From Sphaerisporangium album (GTDB lineage Bacteria; Actinomycetota; Actinomycetes; Streptosporangiales; Streptosporangiaceae): DNA of 64,000 nt. The notes below the pieces were generated by a model that saw only the letters and a list, made by a program, of their open reading frames with translations, ran no database searches and was not told the DNA's origin. The stretch is taken from the NCBI RefSeq assembly GCF_003323745.1, contig NZ_QOIL01000031.1:1-64000 (forward strand), read 5' to 3'. This document shows, piece after piece, positions 16,757 through 26,017 of the stretch. A program made the translations under genes and the position numbers. Numbering within the stretch: the first letter of the stretch is position 1; every line of letters starts with the position of its first letter.

Positions 16757-19138
16757 ATGGATGATCACCTGCTCGACTGGTTGACCACGCTCGACGAAGA
16801 CCGGCTCGCGCGCGTCCTGGCGGGCCGCCCGGACGCCATCGCCGCGCCGTGGCCCCGCCGCCTCGACACGCTCGCCCGCCGCCTGGGCGACGACTTCGCG
16901 GTCATGGAGGTCATGCGCGGCCTCCCGCTGCCTCCGCTGGAGATCCTTCAGGCGTGCCTGGTCATCGGCGAGCGGGCCACCGCCGACGAGCTGGCCCGGT
17001 TCCTCGGCGTCACCACCGCCGAGGTCGTCCCGTGGCTCGACGGCCTGTACGACCGCGCGCTCGCCTGGCCCGCGCGCGACGGCCGGCTCCACCTCGCCCC
17101 CGCTGTCGCCCGGTGGTGGGCGGCCCCGTGCGGGCTCGGCGAGCCCCTCGCCTCCTACCTGGAGTCCTGGACGGTCAACGCCGAGGCGCTGCGCCGCATG
17201 AGCCGCAACCTCGGGCTGCCCGCGCAGGGCGGCAGGCGGCAGCTCCTGGCCCGCGTCACCGCCGTCCTCACCGACGCCGACCGCGTCGCCGCCCTGCTGC
17301 GCGACGCGCCCGACGGCACGGTCAGCCTGCTGGACGAGTTCGCCTGGGACGGGCCGGTGCGCGGCGTGGACGGCAACCGCTTCGTCGCCCCCGGCAGCCC
17401 CGAGCACTGGGCCGCCGACCGGGGCCTGATCTTCCGCCCGCAGTGGGACATCGCCGAGATGCCCCGCGAGGTCGCCCTGGCCCTGCGCGGCCCCGACTAC
17501 CGCGCGCCGTTCACCCCCGAGCCGCCCAAGCTCGGCACCGTGCCCGCGGACGCCGAGGCCGTCGACCACGCCATGTGCCTGGCCGCGCCGCACGCCGTGG
17601 ACCGCGCGGCCGCGCTGCTGGAGAACACCGACAAGACCCCGCTCCCCCTGCTCAAGAGCGGCGGCGTCGGGGTGCGCGAGGTGCGCCGCGTCATCAAGGA
17701 GACCGGCTGCACGGAGGAGGAGACCCGGCTGCTGCTGGAGGTCTGCGCGGTCGCCCGCCTGCTGGCCTGGGACGACGCCGCGGGCGGGCTGGTGCCGACC
17801 AAGCGGTTCGACGCCTGGCGGCTGGAGGACGCGCCCGCGCGGCTGCGCGTGCTGCTCGCCGCCTGGTGGCGCATGGAGCGCACGTCGCTGCGCCGCACCG
17901 CCGGAAGATACGCCACCGTCCTGGACGACGACCCGGCCGGGGAGACCGTCGCCCGCATCCGCCGGGCGGTGCTGGCCACGCTGGCGACCCTGCCCGAGGA
18001 CGCCGCGGTCGCCAGCGTCCCCGAGCTCGTGCAGGCCGTGCACTGGCGCGCCCCGCTGCTCGACCGCGAGCTGCTGGCCGAGTGCTGCCCGGCCGTCCTC
18101 GCCGAGGCGCGGCTGCTCGGGCTGGTCGTCTCCGACGGCCTGACGGCGCTCGGCCGCGCGCTGGCCCCCCTCGGCTCGGCCGTCGCCGGGGACGAGCAGG
18201 ACGAGTCCGTCCCGCAGATCGAACGCGACCCCGCCCTGGTCGAGGCGTCGGTGCACGCCCTGGCCGGGGCGCAGCGCACCGCGCTGTTCGGGGGCGACCT
18301 GACGGCCGTGGTGACCGGCCCGCCCGCCGCCGAGCTGGCGGGGCTGCTCGACCGCGCCGCCGACCGCGAGTCCCAGGGCGCGGCCTCGGTGTGGCGGTTC
18401 TCGGCCGCCAGCGTGCGCAGGGCCCTGGACGCCGGGTACTCCGCCGAGTCGCTCCTGGAGGACCTGCGCGCGGCCGGGACGATCCCGCAGCCCCTGGCGT
18501 ACCTGGTCAAGGACGTCGCCCGGCGCTACGGCGAGGTCACGGTCACCACGGTCGGGTGCATCATCCAGGGATCGGACCCGGCGCTGCTCGCCGAGATCGC
18601 CGCGCACCGCCGCCTGTCGCGGCTCGGGCTGCGGCTGCTCGCGCCCACCGTCCTGGCCGGCGCCGCCACCGCCGACCGCACGCTGACCGCGCTGCGCGAC
18701 GCCGGGTACGCGCCGGTGCCCGTGGACGACACCGGGGAGATCGCGGTCCGGCGGGAGCCGCAGGGCGGGCGGCTCATCCTGCTGCCCGGCGGCCGGGTGG
18801 CCGAGCTGGAGGAGCCGCCGCCGTTCATCGCCGACCCGCCGCCCGACCCGCGCGAGCACGCCAAGCGCCTGGTGCGGACGGGCGACGAGCAGCGCCAGGC
18901 CGGGCAGACGTGGGCGGTCATCGGCCGCCTGGCCACCCGCCTGCCGACCGCGCAGCAGTCCCTGCTCGGCTTCGTCGTCGACCGGGGGGTGCGGGCCCTC
19001 ATCACGTTGTCCGACGGGCTCACCGCGACGGTCAGCCACGGCGAGCTGCGGCGCGGCGTGCTGGACGCCTGGTGCGAGGAGGCGGGCGACTATCTGGAGT
19101 TTCCTCTGGCCGACATCGCGTCGGTGACCAGCGGCTGA
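16757..19138 (+). CDS. helicase-associated (XPB/Ssl2-like) domain protein
   Basis: 793 residues, mostly helical and Ala/Arg/Leu-rich. The start (LLDWLTTLDEDRLARVLAGRPDA) and a later module (about residues 510-660; QGAASVWRFSAASVRRALDAGYS, then GEVTVTTVGCIIQGSDPALL) match the helicase-associated protein family that in actinomycetes is normally encoded near the XPB-type DNA repair helicase. No helicase motifs I-VI are present, so it is an accessory protein. No XPB gene is in this window. ATG chosen with GAG just upstream; a GTG three bases earlier is also possible. Confidence 0.8.
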   Translation: MDDHLLDWLTTLDEDRLARVLAGRPDAIAAPWPRRLDTLARRLGDDFAVMEVMRGLPLPPLEILQACLVIGERATADELARFLGVTTAEVVPWLDGLYDRALAWPARDGRLHLAPAVARWWAAPCGLGEPLASYLESWTVNAEALRRMSRNLGLPAQGGRRQLLARVTAVLTDADRVAALLRDAPDGTVSLLDEFAWDGPVRGVDGNRFVAPGSPEHWAADRGLIFRPQWDIAEMPREVALALRGPDYRAPFTPEPPKLGTVPADAEAVDHAMCLAAPHAVDRAAALLENTDKTPLPLLKSGGVGVREVRRVIKETGCTEEETRLLLEVCAVARLLAWDDAAGGLVPTKRFDAWRLEDAPARLRVLLAAWWRMERTSLRRTAGRYATVLDDDPAGETVARIRRAVLATLATLPEDAAVASVPELVQAVHWRAPLLDRELLAECCPAVLAEARLLGLVVSDGLTALGRALAPLGSAVAGDEQDESVPQIERDPALVEASVHALAGAQRTALFGGDLTAVVTGPPAAELAGLLDRAADRESQGAASVWRFSAASVRRALDAGYSAESLLEDLRAAGTIPQPLAYLVKDVARRYGEVTVTTVGCIIQGSDPALLAEIAAHRRLSRLGLRLLAPTVLAGAATADRTLTALRDAGYAPVPVDDTGEIAVRREPQGGRLILLPGGRVAELEEPPPFIADPPPDPREHAKRLVRTGDEQRQAGQTWAVIGRLATRLPTAQQSLLGFVVDRGVRALITLSDGLTATVSHGELRRGVLDAWCEEAGDYLEFPLADIASVTSG

Positions 19139-19257
19139 ACGGCTCCGCGGCGCGAGGGCCGTCCCCCGCGTGAATGAGTCCGATTTCGATGGGCAAGGGG
19201 CTGCCGGGGGGCGGCACCTTCGCCGTCCCCGGCGGTCCGGCGTCGTGGGGCGGAGTC

Positions 19258-19389
19258 ATGAACTCAGGTCAGGCACAGGTCGGCGTCCTCCATCTGCGCC
19301 ACCGGTGGAGGGTCGTGGAGGCCATCGGCCACGTGGTCACCCAGCGGTGTGAGGACTGCTACCGTACCCGCGTGCGCGTCCACTCCTGA
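19258..19389 (+). CDS. possible 43-residue zinc-ribbon-like protein
   Basis: ATG at 19258 with GGCGGAG just upstream opens a 43-codon frame with a CEDC motif and basic ends (LRHRWRVVEAIGHVVTQ before it). Composition looks coding and it lies in a 287-base gap between the helicase-associated and acylase genes. Could be a chance frame. Confidence 0.35.
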   Translation: MNSGQAQVGVLHLRHRWRVVEAIGHVVTQRCEDCYRTRVRVHS

Positions 19390-19425
19390 GGCACAGCCCC
19401 TGAGAGCGGCCCGCTACGAGGCCCC

Positions 19426-22092
19426 TCAGGGCACGAGCCTGAGGGTGTCCGCGGCGTCCGCGCGGACGGCCCGCTCGGTCTGGCGCATCGGCGTCGTGCG
19501 GCCGTCGCCCCAGAGGTCCGCCTGGTCGGCGTAGTTCGGATGGAAGGCGTGCCCGGACGCGCCCGTCAGGTTCACCCAGCGCGAGCGGTCGAGGTCGGCC
19601 AGGTCCACGACCATGCGCATGGACGGCACCCAGTCCACCTCGTACCCGGCGACGGCGTCCCAGCCGGTGGCGTCCACGGCGTCCTGGCCGCCGCCGAGCC
19701 TCAGCGGCCCCCGGTTGAACAGCCACTCGATCGGGCCGATGCCCGAGGTGCCGAACGTCTCGTTGGTCAGCGCGAGGGTGTGCAGATCGCCCCAGCGCCA
19801 GTCCTCCGGCGCGTCGCCGAGCCGGTCCCGCAGTTCCTCGGACGCGTCGGCCATCGCCGCCGCCAGCGTCTCGTCCCTGGTCTCCACCTTGCCCTTGGTG
19901 CGCGCGTCGTCCCACCACGGGTCGGCGGGCCTGGGCAGCAGGGCGCGCACGACCTCGTACCAGCGGTCGCCGCCGCCCGCGCGCCCGGCCTCGGGCAGCT
20001 CGTCGTCGAACGTCCGGTGCAGCAGGTGGCGCCAGACGGCGTTGAAGTAGGCGGCGGGGGCGCTGTCGCGCCCCTGGGAGAAGTCCCAGCCGGACAGCAG
20101 CCGCGCCTCGGCGACGCCGGCGCCCGCCTTGACCAGGTACGGGACGAGCGTGGAGGCGATGGTGTTGAGCGAGTCCATCTGGATGTCCGCCATCGTCGCG
20201 GCGGTGATCTTCCCCGCGCCGATGGCTCGCTGGAGCCGGTCGGCGATGCGCTGGGAGCGGTAGCCGTACGCCCAGTCGGCGGTCAGGAAGCGGCTGTAGC
20301 CGGGGCCGGCCGCGGCGTTGTTGGCCGTGGCGATGAAGCCCTCGGGCGGGTTGTAGGCCTTGGGAAGCTCGTCGAAGGGGATGAAGCCCGACCATTCCTC
20401 GTCGCCGGTCCAGCCCTTGCTCGGCCAGGTGCCGTCGCCCTTCGCCCTGACGGGGATGCGCCCGGGAGCCTGGTACCCGATATTGCCGTCAATGTCCGCA
20501 TAAATCATGTTCTGGGCGGGCGCCTCGAAGGACGAGGCCGCCGTCCTGAACTCCCCGAAGTTCGAGGCCGTATCCAGCAGGAGCAGGGCGTTGGCCGTAC
20601 GGCCGGGGTCGAGCGCGGTCCACCGCAACGCGATCTCCACGTCGTGCCCGCCGGCCGGCGCCCTGCCGTTCGCGGGCGTCCCCGCCGTCTCCCCCGCGTG
20701 CGCGGCGGCGCCCGGCAGCGCGTCCCGCGCCGAGCCCAGCACCCCCGACACGATCGGCCCGTGCGCGGTCGCGCGGACGACCAGCGGCTCGGGCGCGCGG
20801 CCCGCGACCTTGATCTGCTCGGTGCGGGTCTCCATCGGGACCCACCGCCCCTCGACCTCGTAGGCGTCCCCCCGCGTCCGCTCGACGTACAGGTCGGCGA
20901 CGTCGGGGCCGAGGTTGGTGAACCCCCAGGCCACCCGGTCGTTGTGGCCGATGACCACGCCCGGCAGGCCGGAGAAGGTGTACCCCACGACGTCGTAGGG
21001 GCACGCCGCCGACCTGGCCCGGCAGTGCAGCCCCGCCTGGTACCAGATGGACGGGATGCGCGGCCCGAGGTGCGGGTCGTTGGCCAGCAGCGGCTTGCCC
21101 GTGTCGGTGTGCGCGCCGGCCACGACCCAGGAGTTCGAGCCGATCCCCGCGCGGTCGGAGCCGTCCGTGCCGAGCGGGGAGGGCAGCGCGGCGAGCGTCC
21201 GCGCCGCGCCGGCGAGCGCTCCGGCCGTCGCGGCGTCCGCGGCCGTCCTGGCGTCCGTCCGCACGGCCGGCTCGCCGGCGGACCGGTCGGCGGACTCGGT
21301 GATGGGCTCGGTGACGGCGTTCACGGTCGTCCGCGCGGCGGGCGCGGCGGGGTCGAAGGCGCCGTCCCGGACGGCCCCCGCCGTGACGATCGGCCGGTGC
21401 CGGTCGAACGGGTAGCCGGGGAACAGCTGCCGCACCCGGTCCGGCGGCAGGACCGAGGAGTCGAGCGCCCGCTCCAGCTCGGCGTCCAGGTTGGACCGCA
21501 GGTCCCAGGCCATCGCCTTGAGCCAGGCCAGCGAATCGGCCGGGGTCCAGGGCTCGGGGCTGTAGGAGCCGTTGGTCAGCTTGAGCACGGCGTACTCCAG
21601 GCTCCTCTCGGCGAAGCCCTGGTGCGCGGCCATCCACGCGTTGACGCCCGCCGCGTACGCGGTGAACGCCTCGCGGGTGGGAGCGTCGAGCAGGGCGAGC
21701 TCGCGCTCCGCCGTGCGCCGCCAGCCGAGCGTGCGCACCACCTTGTCGACCTCCAGGGTGGAGGCGCCGAACAGCTCCGACAGCCGTCCCGCGGTGGTCT
21801 TGCGGCGGAAGTCCATCTCCCAGAAGCGGTCCTGGGCGTGGACGTAGCCCTGCGCGGTGAACAGGTCCTTCGGGTCGTCCGCGTAGATCTGCGGGATCCC
21901 GTAGCGGTCGCGGACGACGGTCACCGCGGCGCTCAGGCCGGGCAGCCGCAGCTCGCCGTCCACCTGCGGGAACGACCGGCGGACCGTCCAGGTCAGCGCG
22001 GCGGCGGCGACCAGGGCGAGGACCAGGACGGCGGTGAGGACGCGGGCTCCCCATCGAAGCGGACGGGGAAGCCTGGCGAAGGGGGTGTTCAC
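19426..22092 (-). CDS. penicillin acylase family (Ntn hydrolase) protein
   Basis: 888 residues. An N-terminal membrane anchor or signal (VLTAVLVLALVAAAALTWTV) places it outside the membrane. The alpha-chain motif RDRYGIPQIYADD and AQGYVHAQDRFWEMDF are followed by a Thr/Ala-rich spacer and then GSNSWVV, where Ser319 should become the N-terminal nucleophile of the beta chain after self-cleavage. HNDRVAWGFTN and the C-terminal LTGASGHAFHPNYADQ are also typical. The family cleaves amides such as beta-lactam side chains or acyl-homoserine lactones; the natural substrate cannot be told. Transcribed alone. Confidence 0.92.
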   Translation of the reverse strand: MNTPFARLPRPLRWGARVLTAVLVLALVAAAALTWTVRRSFPQVDGELRLPGLSAAVTVVRDRYGIPQIYADDPKDLFTAQGYVHAQDRFWEMDFRRKTTAGRLSELFGASTLEVDKVVRTLGWRRTAERELALLDAPTREAFTAYAAGVNAWMAAHQGFAERSLEYAVLKLTNGSYSPEPWTPADSLAWLKAMAWDLRSNLDAELERALDSSVLPPDRVRQLFPGYPFDRHRPIVTAGAVRDGAFDPAAPAARTTVNAVTEPITESADRSAGEPAVRTDARTAADAATAGALAGAARTLAALPSPLGTDGSDRAGIGSNSWVVAGAHTDTGKPLLANDPHLGPRIPSIWYQAGLHCRARSAACPYDVVGYTFSGLPGVVIGHNDRVAWGFTNLGPDVADLYVERTRGDAYEVEGRWVPMETRTEQIKVAGRAPEPLVVRATAHGPIVSGVLGSARDALPGAAAHAGETAGTPANGRAPAGGHDVEIALRWTALDPGRTANALLLLDTASNFGEFRTAASSFEAPAQNMIYADIDGNIGYQAPGRIPVRAKGDGTWPSKGWTGDEEWSGFIPFDELPKAYNPPEGFIATANNAAAGPGYSRFLTADWAYGYRSQRIADRLQRAIGAGKITAATMADIQMDSLNTIASTLVPYLVKAGAGVAEARLLSGWDFSQGRDSAPAAYFNAVWRHLLHRTFDDELPEAGRAGGGDRWYEVVRALLPRPADPWWDDARTKGKVETRDETLAAAMADASEELRDRLGDAPEDWRWGDLHTLALTNETFGTSGIGPIEWLFNRGPLRLGGGQDAVDATGWDAVAGYEVDWVPSMRMVVDLADLDRSRWVNLTGASGHAFHPNYADQADLWGDGRTTPMRQTERAVRADAADTLRLVP

Positions 22093-22288
22093 GACCTCAC
22101 GGACCTTTCACGACACATGTGCGCATCACTGTATGTGGTGGCGAACGTCGCCCGATCACCATGTGGCCGCTGTTAGGACACCCTCCGGACACCGCCGCGG
22201 TCCGCGCCTTCAGACCGTCCAGACCGTCGCAGCGGCGCGCGTGGCTCACCGTCCCGCGTCAGCCCACCGGACGACGCGTCCGGGGCTT

Positions 22289-22762
22289 TCAACACTGGTC
22301 GATGCCCGAGGCGGGTCCTTCTCCGCGCCCCGGCGCGATGCCGGTGTGGCCGGGTGGAGGTTCGAGGCGCCCGGCGACCGCGCGAAGCACGTCCGTGGAG
22401 GTGACCAGTCCTTCCAGGGACTCCGACGGGCCGATCACCGGCAGCACGTCGACCCCGAAGTCGAGCATGGCGGCGGCGACCCTGGCCACGGACGTCCACG
22501 GCGACACGTGAGGACACCCGCGACCGGTCAGCAGTCGCCGGACCTGGTCGGTGGACTGTTCCGCCGGCCCTCCCGACCAGTGCGTGGCGACGTCCTCCCG
22601 GGTGAGCACGCCGAGCACACGCAGCCGGGAGTCCACCACGGGAAGGTGGCGGACACCTCCCCGGCGCATGAGCTCCCAGGCGATCAGCGGAGAATCCTCC
22701 GGCCGGGCCGTGATGACGACCCGGCTCATCACGTCGGCGGCCGTCATGGTGTCGATGTTCAT
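22289..22762 (-). CDS. CBS domain pair protein
   Basis: 157 residues made of two CBS motifs: the first starts ADVMSRVVITARPEDSPLIAWELM and ends HLPVVDS...VLGVLTREDV, the second runs from HVSPWTSVARVAAAMLDFGV to LEGLVTSTDVLRAV. Stand-alone CBS pairs bind adenine nucleotides. ATG with GGAG 5 bases upstream. No enzymatic domain. Confidence 0.88.
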   Translation of the reverse strand: MNIDTMTAADVMSRVVITARPEDSPLIAWELMRRGGVRHLPVVDSRLRVLGVLTREDVATHWSGGPAEQSTDQVRRLLTGRGCPHVSPWTSVARVAAAMLDFGVDVLPVIGPSESLEGLVTSTDVLRAVAGRLEPPPGHTGIAPGRGEGPASGIDQC

Positions 22763-23135
22763 GCTGTCTCCAGGCGCCACCGAGGTCCCGTCCCGCGTTT
22801 CCCGCTCGCCGGCGCGGAGGCGGGCACGTTCTTCCGCGTGATCGGCTCCTCGGCCCGGCGGCCGATCCCTTCCAGCACACCGCCTGCCGAGTACCGCCTC
22901 ATAGGGACGGAAGGCCCCCGGTGAGAGGGGCGTTGGCCCTGTTCCGCCGATGTCTCCGGTCTGCCGGTGGTGTGGACGGTGCCGCCGCTCCGGTGCGGGC
23001 AGGAGTGTGCCGTCGACCCGGCCCGCATGTGTGCCCAAAGTCCCGCCACCTGAGGACCTTCCCCGCTGACCGGGGCCGTGGCGGCCGGGCAGGCTTCGGA
23101 AGTTCTGGACGAAGGCTGAGGCGAGCGCCGTCGCC
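22763..23135. other. intergenic region without recognisable content
   Basis: 373 bases between the CBS gene (transcribed away) and the OsmC gene end. Open frames here have poor codon character and no ribosome sites. Nothing supported. Confidence 0.5.
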
Positions 23136-23573
23136 TCAACGCCGGGTACCGAGGGTCTCGACGCCGTCCGCGATACGGATCTCGTAGGTCGTCTCCGGTT
23201 GCAGCCGTAGCGAGTTGTCGACGGCGCTGTGCCGGATGACGTTGCAGAACGACTCCCGCAGCCCCTCGGGAACGCCCGGAGCCTCGACGATCAACTCGAT
23301 ACGGCTCACGTGCGCCGGGCGCAGGCCCATCTCGTAGTCGGCGGTCACCCTCACGCCCGCGGGAAGCTGGCAGCGACGCAGATAACGTTCGGCACGGTGC
23401 GCGACGCACGCCGCGAGGCTCCCGATGAACAACTCGACAGGGGCGGGACCCGTGTCGCTCCCGCCGAACTCCATGGATTCGTCGATGCGGATCGTGTGGT
23501 GGCGGACTTTGATGTCGAAGCGGTCTCCGCCGCTCCAGACCACGTGCAGCGTGCCGTTCCGGTCATGTTCCAC
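23136..23573 (-). CDS. OsmC family protein
   Basis: 145 residues. OsmC/Ohr fold markers: GGSDTGPAPVELFIGSLAACVA, with one conserved cysteine in that helix, then YLRRCQLP with a second cysteine, and RIELIVEAPGVPEGLR. The two cysteines fit peroxide or organic hydroperoxide reduction. GTG start at 23573 is supported by GGAG 6 bases upstream; longer readings run into an unrelated stretch. Cytoplasmic stress protein, monocistronic. Confidence 0.85.
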   Translation of the reverse strand: MEHDRNGTLHVVWSGGDRFDIKVRHHTIRIDESMEFGGSDTGPAPVELFIGSLAACVAHRAERYLRRCQLPAGVRVTADYEMGLRPAHVSRIELIVEAPGVPEGLRESFCNVIRHSAVDNSLRLQPETTYEIRIADGVETLGTRR

Positions 23574-23781
23574 GGATGGCTCCACAGGACGGATGGCTTC
23601 GTACGAGCGTGCGATCGGAGATCGCCGCGCCACACTCCGTGAGGAGCGTCCACGCATCCCCTCGCATGCCGGTCCTTCTTTCCTCCACCCTTCGCCTGAC
23701 GCCCCCCGGCCGGTAGGGGACTTCGCCCGCGGATCGCCGGACGAACGTCCTGACGTGGGCCGACGACCTCCGACCACGACC

Positions 23782-23889
23782 GGCCGGCTTCAGCCGCAGC
23801 TCGTACACCCGCCGCTGGGCGTCCGGGCGCATGCGCACCAGGCCGGCCTCGCGCAGGACTACGAGGGCATGAAGACTGCGGTGCCCATG
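23782..23889 (-). pseudogene. ArsR-type regulator remnant
   Basis: A minus-strand frame reads HALVVLREAGLVRMRPD, then RRVYELRLKP, which is the recognition helix end and wing of the ArsR family (relatives: HLRVLREAGLV, RRVYELRPEPL). Nothing of the N-terminal HTH or the C-terminal part remains, and no start codon fits. It lies in the 338-base gap between the OsmC and methyltransferase genes, a leftover of a deleted gene. Confidence 0.55.
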
Positions 23890-23911
23890 GCCGGGAAGCC
23901 CGGGGCCGGGG

Positions 23912-24733
23912 TCAGGCCTCGTCCTTGCGGCCGATGCCGCCGACCATCCAGATCGCCTCGGGCCGGTGGACGGCCAGCGGGTTGTCCGGACGCCACTGCC
24001 GCAGGTAGACGAGCCCCGGCTCGACCATCGTCAGCCCCTCGAAGAAGCCGAGTACCTGCTCGCGCGTGCGGGAGGCGTCCTCCGTGCGGTTGAGGACCCG
24101 CTGGTAGACGTCCACGACCGGCCGCGCCTCCTTGGGACGGGAGTCCAGCACGGCGTGCGCGACGACCAGGTGGCTGCCCACCGGCATCCAGTCGCGCAGC
24201 TCGGCCACCCGCTTGAACGGGTCGTCGGAGTCCGGCGTGAACTGCAGCATGCCGAGCGTCACGATCGCCACCGGACGCTCCACGTCGATCACGCGGCGCA
24301 GCACCGGGTCGGCGACCAGCTCGGCGGGATGCAGGAGGTCGCCCTCGACGACCCCCGTGCGGGAGTCGTCGGTGGCGAGCAACGCACGGGAGTGCGAGAG
24401 CACGACCGGGTCACGCGACACGTAGACCGTGCGCGGCTCGCGGGTCAGCGCCTCGGCGATCTGGTGGGTGTTGAACTGGCTGGGCAGGCCCATGCCGATG
24501 TTGACGAACTGCGTGACCCCGTGCTCGACGAGGTAACGCAGTGCCCGCACGTGGAACGCCTGGGTCTCGCGGGTCATGGTGCGGACCTCGGGCGCCACGG
24601 ACAGGATCTGCTCGGCGGCTTCCCGGTCGACGGCGAAGTTGTCCTTGCCGCCCAGCAAGTAGTCGGTCATCCGCGCCAGGTTGGGGCGGCCGGTGTCAAG
24701 ACCCGCGGGCCCCCGCGGGGTCTCGTCGGTCAT
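23912..24733 (-). CDS. SAM-dependent methyltransferase, DUF574 type
   Basis: 273 residues of the actinomycete DUF574 (Methyltransf_19) family: ARMTDYLLGGKDNFAVDREAA near the N-terminus, FVNIGMGLPSQFNTHQIA, VYVSRDPVVLSHSRALL and the end WRPDNPLAVHRPEAIW. It binds SAM; substrates of the family are unknown. One variation: IGMGLPS replaces the more usual IGTGLP. ATG with GAGGAG 5 bases upstream. Monocistronic. Confidence 0.92.
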   Translation of the reverse strand: MTDETPRGPAGLDTGRPNLARMTDYLLGGKDNFAVDREAAEQILSVAPEVRTMTRETQAFHVRALRYLVEHGVTQFVNIGMGLPSQFNTHQIAEALTREPRTVYVSRDPVVLSHSRALLATDDSRTGVVEGDLLHPAELVADPVLRRVIDVERPVAIVTLGMLQFTPDSDDPFKRVAELRDWMPVGSHLVVAHAVLDSRPKEARPVVDVYQRVLNRTEDASRTREQVLGFFEGLTMVEPGLVYLRQWRPDNPLAVHRPEAIWMVGGIGRKDEA

Positions 24734-24914
24734 GTCAACTCCTCGGCCGCACACGAGTCCGAGCGCGCTGTAGCGGTTCGGTACGGAGATTTTCCGTCGA
24801 GGCCCCCCGAAAACCGTCAAGGCCGACGACTACGCCCATGCTACGGCCCGACACCGCGGATCACGTCCCCGAAACACGATAAAGCAGGACCAAAAGTGGA
24901 TGTACGAGCGCAAA

Positions 24915-25478
24915 CTATGACGAAACGCTAATACTGGTGAACCTGACCTCGAAGCCCTCACCTTCGGGAGCCGCGCACATGACGCCGGCCAGGGCGGGCA
25001 CCCCTGGAGGGAAGTACGCCAGCCGGAGCATGGTCACCGGCTCCGCGCCGTCCAAGCCGTACCGCACGATCACCGTGTCGCCCTCGCGCGCCAGGTCGAC
25101 CGTGATCGTCTCGGCGGCCCCGAGCGCCGGGGCGACCGACCAGTCCGAGAAGTCGCGGGTCACCACCGCGCTCACGTTGAGCCGCCCGTCGACGTACTCG
25201 ACGCCCGCCTTGATCCAGTTCTTCTCGTCGATGCGGAGCATCGCGCCCGCCTGGTCGTACTGCGCGGCCCAGGGAGCCTGGAAGGTCGTGGTGACGCGGG
25301 CGTCACCGGTAACGGTCGTGCCGAAGAGATGCGCGGTGTCGTAGCTGTACCCGTAGTGGGTGACCCGCCACAGGTCCGTGCGGGCGTCGGCGGTGACGAC
25401 CAGGTCGTCCCCCGCCGTTCCCGGCGACCACTTCGCGGGCTCGTTGATCCACTGCCATCCGGTGAAGTCCTGGCTCAT
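24915..25478 (-). CDS. DUF1349 domain protein
   Basis: 187 residues with the DUF1349 (concanavalin-like, regulation of enolase 1 type) pattern: DLWRVTHYGYSYDTAHLFG, then YDQAGAMLRIDEKNWIKAGVEY and DFSDWSV. These are beta-sandwich proteins that may bind carbohydrate. No signal peptide. ATG with AGGAGG 6 bases upstream. Ends in a Ser-rich tail. Confidence 0.88.
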   Translation of the reverse strand: MSQDFTGWQWINEPAKWSPGTAGDDLVVTADARTDLWRVTHYGYSYDTAHLFGTTVTGDARVTTTFQAPWAAQYDQAGAMLRIDEKNWIKAGVEYVDGRLNVSAVVTRDFSDWSVAPALGAAETITVDLAREGDTVIVRYGLDGAEPVTMLRLAYFPPGVPALAGVMCAAPEGEGFEVRFTSISVSS

Positions 25479-25586
25479 GTAGTGCCTCCTGCGCAAACCA
25501 TACCGATCTCCGACAGACGGGACGCAGTTGTCGGGCAGGGCGGTCCAGGGGTCACTGTTCACGCTCCGGCCGAATAAGCTTCAGAC

Positions 25587-25907
25587 GTGGCTGACCCGAA
25601 GTTCGAGATCCAGATGCTCCACGATCGCGTCATGGTCAAGGTCGAGCAGGACCACGAGGAACGCCGCAGCTCGGCGGGCATCGTCATCCCCGCGACCGTC
25701 ACGATGGCCAACCGGCTCATCTGGGGCGAGGTGTGCGGCGTGGGGGCCAACGCGCGCCTGGTCAAGGTGGGCGACAAGGTGCTGTTCAACTCCGAGGACC
25801 AGTACGAGGTCGAGGTCCACGGCCAGGTCTACCTCGTCATGCGCGAGCGCGACCTGCACGCCGTCGCCACCCCGCAGTCCGAGCAGGGCACCGGCCTGTA
25901 CCTCTGA
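25587..25907 (+). CDS. GroES-like co-chaperonin family protein
   Basis: 106 residues of the Cpn10 fold: IQMLHDRVMVKVEQDHEERRSSAGIVIPATV, GEVCGVGANARLVKVGDKVLFNSED and VMRERDLHAV. True GroES is shorter and lies beside groEL; this is a stand-alone paralogue common in actinomycetes. GTG start; no ribosome site, and TAAGCT about 9 bases upstream could be a -10, so a leaderless transcript is likely. Confidence 0.85.
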   Translation: MADPKFEIQMLHDRVMVKVEQDHEERRSSAGIVIPATVTMANRLIWGEVCGVGANARLVKVGDKVLFNSEDQYEVEVHGQVYLVMRERDLHAVATPQSEQGTGLYL

Positions 25908-26017
25908 CACCGCGCCCCTGGGCCGCGACCTGCCGGACCGTGACCTCGCCAGAGCGCGGATGCGCCACCTCCCCCGGCGGTGCGGCCGGGAGCCGTGGCG
26001 CACGGGTCAGCCCTGGG

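Noticed and set aside
16849..19173. 774-codon frame overlapping the helicase-associated gene
   Set aside because: Arg/Pro/Gly-rich out-of-frame shadow; the overlapping frame has the recognisable protein.
19174..19389. Longer 71-codon reading of the small zinc-ribbon-like frame
   Set aside because: The first 28 codons are Gly/Pro-rich without a ribosome site; the internal ATG at 19258 is better placed.
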